Part shown: positions 1 through 24,300 of the stretch, in pieces | Layout of the letters: each line of letters starts with the position of its first letter | How positions within the stretch are numbered: the stretch's first letter is position 1 | From: Psoroptes ovis | Lineage: Eukaryota > Arthropoda > Arachnida > Sarcoptiformes > Psoroptidae | Direction: 5' to 3' | NCBI GenBank assembly: GCA_002943765.1 | Contig: PQWQ01000001.1 | Coordinates: 744,001 to 808,000, forward strand | Length of the DNA: 64,000 bases | Translations under genes and position numbers: made by a program | Notes under the pieces: generated by a model | Told to the model about the DNA's origin: nothing | What the model saw: the letters and a program-made list of their open reading frames with translations, nothing else | Databases searched by the model: none

Positions 1-897
1 TCTTTGAATATTCAAAATTCAAATATCATTATTATAATAAGCGATAATCGATAAATGATTAATATTAATATTGAAAAAAAAATATGAAAATAATCATATG
101 TAAAAATAAATATTGATTTACAAATTGGCAAATTGAAAAGAAAATTGAATAAAAATACAAATAATTCATGGAAAATAATAATAATATTTAGAATAAATAA
201 ATAAACAAATACAATCATTGATTTGTGTACAAATTATTTCAATTTTTTTTTGACACTTGATAAAGCCGAAAAAGTGTCAAATTATATTTTGTAAAATTAT
301 TTGGGTTTTGAGGGTTATTGTGTTGAAATTTGTATAATTATTAATACAAAAAATGCGTTGAATACATGGAATTAAAAAACGAAAGGGTTGATTGTTAATT
401 GAGATTAGTTCATTTGTGTTTTTGAATTGATTTAATTGAATTTTGACAATTTTTACATTCAAATTCATATGTTTTTGTGTTTTTCATATTTGTAATTGGT
501 ATTTGTTTGTGTGTGTGTGTATCGGAATGCGTTTAATTGTGAGATTAAATATCACACATTGAAATTGGCCATCATTAATTATTGATTGTTGATTATAATT
601 CGTCTATTTCGATTCCAGTCGATTTAAATTCGGTTATTAAAAATTTCGATTATCAAAGACCAAAGATTTCGATGAAATAAAATAAAAATTTGTTCAAGAA
701 TGTATGGAATTTCTCATATCAATTTCATTTCGATAATCATTTCATTATAAACATCGATAAATTTTCTTTTTAATTTTACATATTTTACAATTAACCTGTA
801 TGCATGTGAAAGGGTTGAGTAAATAGGAAAAAAAAGAAAAAAAAAGTTAATTTCTCTCTTTGAATTGAACATAATTTAAAACTATCTCTCTTCTTAC
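1..897 (-). other. Start of last Wnt1 intron, no exon seen
   Basis: The donor GTAAG directly follows the exon ending at 898, so this stretch is intron of the minus-strand Wnt1 gene. It is AT-rich with no Cys-dense open frame on the minus strand that could be the terminal Wnt exon. I see only AT-rich filler, a short TG run near 508-519 and several poly(A)/(T) tracts. Confidence 0.7.
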
Positions 898-12376
<11,479 letters not shown>

Positions 12377-15300
12377 TTTTTTTTCATTTGATGAAAATTC
12401 ACTGATTATAATTGATGATTTTAATTCAAATCAATTTTAATTCGAAATCGTTTAATTTGATCGACGAAAATCGATTAATGTTTGAAAATTTTGATAAATC
12501 AGTCAACGGATTAATTCAAATTTATTTGTATCATACACACATATGAATAAGTTAATAAATGTTGAATATTGAAATCAATTTCAAAAATTAAAAATCTTTC
12601 AGAAGCTTTATTCAATTCATTCAATAATTCGCTGTGATCAGATGTTTGAAGCATCATTATTCTCACTTTTTTTATACAGAAAAAAATATTTCACCTGTTC
12701 ATTGATGCTTATTGATGCTAAATCAATCAATTTTAAATAATATTTTCATATTGTTTCAAACATGCATCATATTCACTCACATACACACACTCAGCAACCA
12801 AACACAGATAATATCATTATTATTAAAGTTGATCGTCATTATTATTGCTGATAATATCATCAAAAATTGAATTGAATTGAATATGAATTTGAACATTGAA
12901 CTTGACAGTACGATGGCTATCGAACAAATGTATGTATTTTTATATGTCTCTGTGTTCGTGTGCATTTGTATTACACAGTAAACACATGTGTGTTTGTGTA
13001 TATTTAAAAAAAATGAATATACCTGAATAATAATAATTTTTGAATGAAACAACAAATATCCACTGATGGCGATGGTAAATGGTGATGATGATCACTAACT
13101 ACCATCAAATACCATTTTAAAATTCTTATTATTTGTGAATGAATGAGAATGAATCAATGAATCAATGAACAAAAACACAACGAAACAACAACCGAAAAAT
13201 ATTTTGTAATGATCATCTCTCTCTCTCTCTTTATCTATGGTGCCGTCGTTTTCTCTTATATCACTTGCGTTATTTGTATGTGTTTTTGCGTGTATTTGTA
13301 TTACTCTTGTTGCGCTAGTTACAACAACAACAAACAACAAAACTGGCTAATTTTCACTGTGAAAATTTTACATTTGTCTCTTCCTTTTTTTTCCTTCATA
13401 AAAAAACATTTGTTTGTTGTTTATTGTTGTGCACAGAAAATAAGCCAAAAAATATTACAAATTTTCAGAGGTAAATTTGTTTTTTATTCGAAATACCTAC
13501 AACAACACAGTATAGCATACAGCTAAACATATCAATGATTTATAATGTGTAATATATGTCTCCATTGAATATGATAGAATTGTTTGTTTGGTTACCATTT
13601 TTGGTTTTTGGCATATTCAATTTGATTTGATTTGATTTCATTTTGAATATTTTTACCTCTTTGTATTATTTATTTTCATGCCTTGATTTACCTTACCTTT
13701 TTTCGCCTAAATATTTCAGATATTCAATGATTCAATGAATGAATGGATAAAATGTAATAATTTTTATTTCCTTTGGAAATATATCCATTCATTCAATCAT
13801 TGTGAAATATATGCAAATAAATTCATTTAATTGCATTTGAATATAATGAATTAATTTAGTCTTGAATGTGCAATTAATTAATTAGTTATTTTGCTTTGAA
13901 TATGAAAAATTAATTAATTAATTGAATGAGTTTTGCACCTAGACAACAACAATAAAGATTTTCCATGTAATTTTCCATAAATAACGATTGTCAAAAATTT
14001 TTTAGGCGTAAAATGCAATAATTTGACATTTTTCTCGAAAATTATTAATTAATTGACGGTCATCATTGATTCAAGTTATTAATTATTCGGAATTTAATCA
14101 TTGAAATTTGATTTGATTCAATCAAATTAATCAAAATTGATTGAAATAGTAATCAAATATCTAAAATAAAAAGCAGAAAAAATCAAAAAAATAAAATTTT
14201 CTGATTGGCCAATGGCAGTTAGTTTGATACCGCCTTCGGGGCTGTCTTTCAGGCTGAAAAATATTTGAAATGAAATGAAATGAAAAGAAAGTTAAAAATG
14301 ATCAAAGATGCTTACAATTTAAAGCATTTTCTTTTGAAAATTCTTTGAAAATTTCACAAAAATTTCAAAGATTTCTCAGCAGAAATTTTTCTGAAAAAAT
14401 CCATGACATTCTGCATATTCTTGTGTTGTATGTTTTCAATTAATTTTCCATGTTTATTTCTAAGAAAAACATAACACACGCAAACACTTTCAAGGTGTTT
14501 GATCATTCTCACACTGGACAATAGGGAAAATAAACATGTCAGACACATATGAGAGATCGAAGATATTTTTCCAATAACATCAACGTGGTAGGTCTTAGAA
14601 CAAAAAGCGAGAATGAAGGTAGAAAATGTTCGAAAATTGAAGAAAATCAAAAGAAAAAATGGTACTAATTAAATGAATGAATGAACAGGTACAAGCCCTA
14701 TGCCCTATTGTTATTGTTTCACGAAAACTTTCTATTTTTTTTTCTTCCATTTTGATAACTAAATCATCTGAAAGGTTATAAGGTTATTCAAATGTATATT
14801 TTCTATATATATTTCTCAAAGGTTAGAACCTTTGAATTATCAATAATAATAATAATAATGAAAAACGTGTTACAATGATTGATTGGTTTTTTTTTTCGAT
14901 TCTCGTTGTGGCAGGTAAATAACTAATCTTGCGAAAAGAAGTAAATGAATGTATATCGCCAATAATTAATAATTAATGATAATAATTATAAGATTATTTT
15001 GATCTTAATTATCTTGTATCGGAGATAATATGTACCGATTGATTGATTGCTTGAAATTCTTTGATCGATTCATTCATTCATTCAATGTCTGATCGAATGT
15101 AATTATTTAATTTTGACAATCTTAAGATTAAAGTCTTAATTAACCTGAGAAAATTTAATGTTTTAATTAAGATTTTTAAGCTTTCAAATGAATCAAAAAT
15201 TAAACCATGAAATTCTGTTCAATCTCAAGATAAGAAATATCCGAGAAAGCTTCTTGTCTATCCGATTGATGTCTATCATTGATTAATTGATCGATATCAT

Positions 15301-18300
15301 TTGAAAAAAAGTGGTCATTTTATCGATGAATAGATGAATACCTTTAAATATTTTCCTCTTTTCAAATAACAATCAGTTTAATCACAGTATATAACATTTA
15401 ATGATGATATAACAAGTTAAATTAATGATGATAATTTCAAAATGATGATGATGAGTTAAATCAATGAATGACCATCAAATCATGATGACAAGTAAGATGA
15501 AATTTGATTTTTTCGGGTTCACCGTGGCCATTGAAAATACAAATATTCATCAACGTTTCAACCAGAAAATTATTTTATTTTGTCATTTTTTCGTTGTTGA
15601 TATACGAAATGACAAGCCACTGCCCCGGTGATTATATGCACATTTATTGACATGATTTTTATTTTGATTCAAAACGCTCTATTTAACGCTTGATTACACG
15701 CATTTTCATCACATCAACATTATCATCATCATTGTAACATACACTCACACACAGACAGTTGATATCATTGGACGAAGATTATTGTCAGCAAAACCAAAAC
15801 AATAATCATTGTTTTGACTGCTGACGATCGTGGTAACAACCACTAGACGCTATCAATCGCCGAAACATTTGACAAATTGTTCAAAGATCTTGTGCAAGAT
15901 AAATATTGGCCAAGTTATGTGTCGCGCATCGAGATCTAAGACTCAAGGAAGATATAGAAATCACTTTGCCTTTCCTTAAAAAATTCACCGACACTATCAA
16001 TGCTATCCATGACATAGCAAAGATGGTAGGTTTTCAAGCCTTTAAGACCTCAGAGACTGAGATTTTTTCTCTAAAATTTGGACCAATTGAATAATTTTCA
16101 ATACGGTGAAACAAACAATTGATACAAGTGATTACAAGAAAATTTTTTCCTTTCATTCAAAAGACATGAAATTCTTTGCTTAGAAAAAATTACCATGAAA
16201 TTTGTCATTTGTTTTGTATGGCAAACATTTGTGTATTTGTATGTGTATGGTCCATTGATTTCAAAAAGTTTTGAAAAAATAGAAAAATTTCAAAATTGAA
16301 ATGTATTTGTGAAAGGTTAAGGGCTTTAAAGCTTTAAGGTCCAAGGCTTTTTCATGTTTTTTGCGATCATTAGCAGTGTTTGTGTGTGTGTGTGCGGATT
16401 AGTACCTTTCAACCTTTGATATACGCAACCTTTCAAAATGTATAACCTTTGTTAGTGATCAAAAATTCATTTCATTTCATTTCAAATATTAACCACTCAA
16501 TTACTTACTCTGAAAGTAATTTTGAATAAATTTAGTTGTCAATTGACTAAACTAAATATTAACAAATCAAGTACTTACATTCATCATTACTCGATTTTTA
16601 TTGAAAGGGAAAATATTTAAAAAAATTATTTCAGATCAAATTTTTTTTTTCAAAATTCAAATCGGATTAGTGATTTGCATTATTTTCATTTGTTCATAGT
16701 TAGTTTCGGTAGTTTTTTGAATAGCTTCGATAGTTTCATGAATCAATTGAAAAAACCAGTGACCAGCGCAGTGAAATTGCGTATTTTCGGTTTACCAAAA
16801 ACTGTTGTATCAACTGTTGGAAATATTTGTTTGTTCCAAGATCAATTGATTGATTGACTGATTATTGATTTAGTTAGTTGAATCAGTAAGCGGTAATTCC
16901 ATTTTTTTCCAATTGTTTCAAATTGAAACCGGATGATAGTCCGTTATTATTACGCAAAAAGCTAATGGATTTAGATGGATTTGGCCTAAATTTTCTGCTT
17001 AAATTTAGCAAAATCTACTGGCCAAAACAAGGCCATATGGCCTTTGAAAATTATGCAATTCGATATTTGAAAAACTTTCACCGAAAAACCACTGAAAACC
17101 AGTGAAGCCGAATGGCAGATTAAAATTGATTGAACTTTTCTGGATTATTTGAAATATGAAAAAATCAATATCTACGGATGTTTACCGATGATTGGCCAAT
17201 ATTTCGGCAAATTCAATTCATGTTCTTTGGTGGAAATTCGCCTCGGTAATTAGCTATTATCATTTGCAGCAAATTAGTGTTTACATTCAGCACTCAAAAT
17301 TCAAATTCAAACAAACAAACCAATTCAGATACTTTTAGCACCATTTGAATATTTGACATTTTATTGGAATTGAATTTGAGTTAATTTCACACCCAAAATT
17401 TTGGCAAAATTCAAAGTACCACTCGAAGATCATCAAATAAAACTTGAATTAATTCATTTTTGTCTGAATTTACACAATTAAAAACTATCAAGATGTTTAT
17501 TTTGATTGTTATCGTTTTTCAACGATTGTCCACATTTGGACAAATTACATGGGAAAATAAACACAAGATAAAATTTGAATTTAATTTTCAAAATTTTTCA
17601 AAATTCAAATTTTAACCAATCAATTTTCAATTTTTATAAATTTGAAAATTTGTAATTAATAATCAAGTTCGTATTTGAATGAGAATTTAAATTTAAATTC
17701 AAACAATTCAAACATTATCCATTGATTCATCATTGATTATTATCAGCATTATTCATTTATTACCATTTAAATATGTAAATACTCGATATGAGATGCACGA
17801 TAATTCTTTTTAAAAACACAAAATAAAATAGAATAATAATAATCATTTTAGCAATATTTTAGCACCATTTTGTGAATTTTTATTATCATTCAAAAAAAAT
17901 GTTTTCATTCTAAATTTTCAAATAATAAATATTTGAAACACGATTAAAGTGTGTTTTGTATGATACGTATCCATTCATTGAATGAACGATAATAATAATA
18001 ATAGTAAATGGCAATGATAATATGATCGATTTATTTATTAGCCATGGTAATTGATGTAATGGGTTTTTTCGCTATTGCTGTTGTTCAATGATGTTTCATT
18101 TGAAATGAAATAACAATAAACAATAAAAATCTCAATTGTAATTGTGATATTTGGACATTGATGCTAATTACAAGCAATACTGATGTGTCTATGTGTGCTT
18201 GTATGTAGGGATTGAATCATAAAAATGAATCATTAGGATTGATTCTTATTATTTTATCCTCGACTAATATTCTCAACAGCCATGATTACGAAATTTAATA

Positions 18301-21300
18301 TTCAAATCGGGTCTATGTGAATGATATGATTTTTTTTTGTCGAAAAGATTTTCATGGAAAATTTATTTCCTACCTCCTACCACCACCTTACACCCTCTTC
18401 AAAAACACATGTAAGAAACAGATGTTTTTCAGCCATAAATCATAAATATTTAAATTCAAACAAGTTTTTACCTGGAAAAAAAAATTAGTGAAAAAATTAT
18501 TTATTCATTCATTTTCCATAATAATCATAAAAAAAAAATTCAAAATTACCAAAATTACGAATGAATGAATGATATTTGAGTTTGTGATGCTGAAGACCTG
18601 TTCACCAAAAACTTGCCAGAAAAATAAGTAAAACATATGTCAATCGATTATCAATGTTACAATCATTTCAATAAAAATTACATAATTTTTCATATAATTT
18701 TTTTAAATATTTCATTTTCTTCTTCTTCTCGAAATTCTCTCATTAATATTTTTCATGAAAATGGTCCTGCAGCATAATCATTTCAGCCTAATAAATGTGA
18801 ATGAATGAATAAAGGAGAATTTTCCTTGATATTCCTTCACATTTAAATTGACGACGATCATCATTGCATGTATCATCCAATGTGTATGATATTATTTATC
18901 TTTATGTCAATCAAAAAAAAAAAATGTTCATTCATTTTCATTTTTATTATTTATTATTTTATATTTTTTCATTTCAACAGAGGAAAAAAATGCATAAAAT
19001 TTTGACAAAATTACATTTTTTTTTTTAATTACATTTTCTGCCAAAGAAAATAAATAAATAAATGTTATATGTTTGGACAAACTAGTCAAAAATTCAAAAT
19101 TATCCCCACCACCACCAACACCACTCGACACAAAACTTTTGACAAGTTGAAAACATAAAATTTTATTTTATTTCAATGAATTTCAATGATGCAAATATGA
19201 ATGAAAAATTAAGCAATACAGGATGTCCGCATCATTCATCAAATGAAATTTTGAATTTTGAAAATTTTGAAAATATTGAAAATATTCAAAGTTTAAAAAT
19301 CCAAAAATTTGAATATTTTTTAAAAATGGAAATCCCAATCAAATTCAGATTGAAATTGATTGAGCTTTAATCAAATTGATTTTTCTTGTTATGATTGATT
19401 TTGATTTGCATTTTTGGTTTGTCAATTGATTCGTAAATATTTGTAAACATTGAATTTCACCGATTTGTTTGTTTCATTGATTCAATAGGTTTTTTTTGAT
19501 TGAATAATTTCGATGATTCAAAAGGTAAACAATTGAAATTTTACGAATTTTTTCGCCCAAATTTCATTCGTGGAATGCAATTTTTTCTCCAAAGGAAATT
19601 TGATTGCAAATTTCTGTGAAATTTGATTAAATTGATTCATCAATTTTCGATCATAATTCAGATATCAATAAATGAATTATTATTGATTCAATACAAGAAT
19701 TTCTTTGATCATGCGGTAGGTCTATGGCTCAAAAATAATAGGTCAAACATTGAAACTTTGAATTTTTTAAAAATTTTTTTCCTCAAAAATTCAAAATCAA
19801 ATTTCAATATTTCTACCTGTAACACTGTGTATTTCTGTGTTGTATCTGTGCATATAAAAATACAAATTATTCCTTTAAAAAATCATTTTAAATCAATGTA
19901 AATGAATATAAATGATTAAATTGATTTTGAATTGAATTCAATAAACACACAGATACACACGCATATTACAACAAAACAATCTGTAATTAGGCCTTCTGAA
20001 AATCAAAGAAAAGAAATCAAAGAAATTAAGGTTAAATTTCAAATGTGAAATGTGTTAGGAGGTGGTTGTTTTAATGTAATTCTTTTGACGGTGATCGGTG
20101 GCGGGGAAAGGTGATGGTTTCTACCTGCTGTATTCGAATTATAATGATTCCAATACACAAATTTGCTCGTAGTACACAATGGTCCGAACAGCAGCAGCAG
20201 CAACAACAAAAATCAATGGAGATGTCAATTTTCAAATCTTCATTTGTTTTTTTGTATCGAAAATCTGTATGTGTTTTCGGCATTCTTTTTTCATTCAGAT
20301 TTGACCATCATCATCATCATCATCATCATCATCAGCAGTGATCGATGCATTTAATTTAAATTTCATAGGTTCATTCATTCATTCATTATAATTTACATTT
20401 ATCTGCGTGTGTGGTGTCCACCATCGCCACCATCAACCACCACCGTTGCCATCACACCACCTCAACACCATTGTATTATTATTGTAATTTTGCCACCATC
20501 ATTTTATACAGAAGAATTTGAAGAAAATTGTTTTTCGCTGTTCGGAGGCTTTGTTCTTGATAATAATAATAATAAAGACTATAACCTGTTATTATCATCA
20601 TCATCTTTGATCAAAAAGCAGAAAAATTATTTATAATTTAATTTAATTCACATTTAACACGATCATCGCGTGATCATTTGAATGATCATATTTTGTATTA
20701 TTTTTCCATTGATTTCATTATCTTCTACGACGAAGACTTTGAAGACCATCTTTGGTCTGGTTCTTAAGAAGAACAAAATATATTTACCTAAAATAATTTC
20801 TTTATCATATTTCAAATAGTTTTAGTCCTAACACATTCATACAATTATACTGTAACATTAAATTATTTCTTGTCTACAACAGAATTAAAAGAAATAATAA
20901 TAATAACAAAGCAATAATAATCATTGAAGATACACGTGAAATTGGTTGTTGATCATCGATACATTCGATCAATTTTCATTTCATTTTTTATTATTATTAT
21001 TATCGTTATTCATTTTTATCTTTGATTGTTGTTGATGATGATGGTGATGGAATAATCATCAAAATTATTATTATTATCGATATGGCCCATACATGTTCGA
21101 TGTTATTTCGATCGTGATCATCGAAGGCGATATTTTTCACACCATTCTTTCATCTTTATTTCTTACATTTGAACACTAATAATGATAATAATAATAATAA
21201 CATGAAATCAAAAAAAACTTCCAAGGTGGTCATTTATATATGTACAATATAATATAATATAATTTATATTTATTATTTCTTTAAAATTTTCAATAGAATA

Positions 21301-24300
21301 GAAATTCTTAAAAATTGAAATTCAATATTCAATTTAATTTAAGCATTTGTTTTGTAGTGATATTTAAATTTAAATTCTCATACATTTTACATTATTGTTA
21401 TTGTTATATTCATAATTCTAGGATTATTTTATTTTAAATAATTCATTTCATCTTATTTCATTTAATTCTTTGAATATATCGATTGCAATAATCAATTTTC
21501 AATTTATGATCACCATTGAAAAGTGATTTTTCAATGATAATCAATTGTGAATCGATGCAAATTAATTGATGATGGCCAAACAATGATAATGGAATTGATA
21601 TTGAAAATTTAATCCGAATAAATTGATATCGAAAAAATTGATGTTTTCAAGCTGTTGTTTGCTATGTTTTTCTATTATCACAGCACGATATAATGATTTT
21701 GGAAAATTTCATTTGAAAATTTCAAATGAAATTTTTGAATATTCATTTCAATCAATGTAAAAATTGATTCGGTTAAATGCCATAAAATATTGAACAATTA
21801 AACAAGCGAACATTTTTCTTTGTTTTAAGTTTCATCAAAGTTTCAATGAATTTTTGAGTAATAAATAAGAGTATTTTACATTTGTTTGTATTTATCAATA
21901 ATTTGAATGATCAGTCTTTGATTTTTTTTCCATCTTTGTTCAATTATTGCTTTTGACAAACAAACATGTGTGTGGCATCGATTGACTGGTCTTAACTGTC
22001 TAATAGCGCTTCGGAAAACGATCAAAAATGAATGACCAGAGAATATTCCAGTCATCATCTTTGATTCGGTTGGTCAAATCAAATCAAATCAATAAAAATC
22101 AATGAAAAATCATAAATCGATGCATTTACGGTCTGCATTGTAATGTTTGTAATATGAGAAAATAAATAAATAATAAAAGAATGGACAAGATTTATGCACT
22201 TACCGTCCATTATCACCGATATTTATTACAATGACTATTTACTACCATTTGATCATTGATCATTTTCACATGTTTTAGTCTGTGTGTTTGTACATTTGAC
22301 ATAATAAATATCATCTTCATATGAATGAATTTTCGTTTTTTTTTTTTTTTTTGTTTTTTCACTTTTCGGCGACAAAGTTCGGGTCATTTTGTGAATTGAA
22401 AAGCAAAACAAAGCAAAATCATAAAGGTAATCAATATTTTTACACACATTTAGAGTCTATATCATAGACAATATCGGTAATAATTAAATCATCTTCGGTG
22501 TTATTTCAAAACACCTTTTGTAAATAATTCTCTGAGAAAATTTGTGAACATATTGACGAATAGAAAATTTTAAAATTTTTTGAAAATTTTGTCGATAATT
22601 GAAAAAATAAACAAAACCAAACGAAACACATTAGCAATTAAACGGAATAACATGTAAATTACACCCGAAAATTCTTAGTGTGAGAAAATTTTTCTACCAT
22701 TCAATTGATCAGATCGACGATGATCAAAATGGTGATGATGGTCGACATGTTGGTCACAGGTCTTTGAAATGTGACCGAATGTTTGTTGATAATAAAAAAT
22801 TTTTGGTCAAACGAATAAAACAAAGAACTGCACCGGTTCCTTGCCCAAGTCTCCCGAGGCAATCATAAGTATTATTCAACACCGATAATAATAAAAATTG
22901 ATCATTTTTGAAACTCATTTCAAAAAGTCTCGAAAGGTTTTAAATAAGGTTAGTTTAAGATTTAAAAGATTGAAAAGATGGTAAGGTAAATTCTTTTAAT
23001 TTTGAAGGCCGATATAATCGATTCTGTAGATTCTGGCAGGGCCAAAAAACATCAAATGAAAGTTCATCGACCAATTTGGGTTATTTGTTTTGTTGTTGTT
23101 TTATTCATAATTTTCATTAATTACTTAGCCATTAATTATGTTTGATCAAAGTTCATTGATTTATTTATTCATTTTTTTATTAAATTTATTATCATTTTTA
23201 TCGCTTTCCATATTATCAACCATCAATGTCCAGATGCTTGTTTATTATGATGTTGTTGTGGTCTTTATTATAATCATTCATCCCATTCATTGGTATTCCA
23301 TACATTAAATGTATTGATTCATTTATTTATTTATTTATTTATTTAATCATTTGATTTCAATCCATTTAATATATTCATTCATTCTTTTATTTATTTATTT
23401 ATTTATTCATTTATCCATTCAAATCTTTAAAGATAAATCAAAGAAAATATGATCAAATCACGAAAGGTTCAAATTCTTTTCATTTCATTCATTCATTCAT
23501 TTCATTTTATTTCATTTCTATCATAAGTAAAATCAATTGAATGAATTAAAATTGAGAATATATAAAATTAACCATTTCATATTTTCATATGTGTATTTAG
23601 ACGGTATTTTCTCTTTAAATTATCATTCTGGTATTAAGGGTAGATTTGATTGAAAATTAAATGTTTAATCTTCTTCATTTTCTTCTTGATTTAACCTTAA
23701 ACAAATTTTGTTTCACTTTTTTTTGTTGTCCATCTTCATCGTTGTTACCATTCAACCTAACATGGCCAAACCTAACCTTTGAATGAAAGAATTGTAAGAA
23801 TTTGTGTATGCATGTGTTTGAAAGAAAATAAATTTGAAAAAAATGTGTGTGTGTGTGTGTGTGTTTGTGCAGACCACCCAAACATTTTGTGTTAATGAAT
23901 AAATAAATGAATGAATGTAGAATGAATAATAATAGTGTGGATGATAATGATAATAATAATAACAAATTTAAATTTTTTTTTGTTGAATTCAAATCAATAA
24001 TAATAATAATAATAATGGTAAATCAGATAAATTCTAAATTCCTTCTCTGTTAAAGATAAGAATACAATGAATACATGATTTGATAATTTTGAAGAAAATT
24101 CACCTTTAATATCATCAACTAAATTATTATGCAAAGGTTGATTAGAAATAAAAGGTGGTGGAAATTGAAGGTTTTATAAAAATAAAAAAAAAACGTGGCT
24201 TAATTTAATGAAGACATCAAAACGATAATAATAATCAAAATATCAAGGAATTAGATGGCAGAAATCTAAGAATTCGTTTTCATCTTTGCTACGGTCTTCC

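Noticed and set aside
15906..16094. 62-codon plus-strand frame with AKLCVAHRDLRLKEDIEITL
   Set aside because: It has ordinary-looking composition but no ATG (it starts at TTG), no splice partner and no recognised family. It is possibly an old transposon or pseudogene fragment.
16675..17105. Two short plus-strand frames, one with QLKKPVTSAVKLRIFGLPKT
   Set aside because: The frames are not joined by convincing splice sites and no family was recognised; kept as background.
20071..20341. Frames with poly-Gln, poly-Cys or poly-His
   Set aside because: They are generated by short CAG and CAT trinucleotide runs read in different frames.
21876..22058. Minus-strand frame with SFLIVFRSAIRQLRPVNRCH
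   Set aside because: It is short, without splice sites or a known motif.
22680..22868. Plus-strand frame MRKFFYHSIDQIDDDQNGDD and onward
   Set aside because: It has no real ATG, no family resemblance and no splice support; the Asp run comes from an ATG/GAT repeat.
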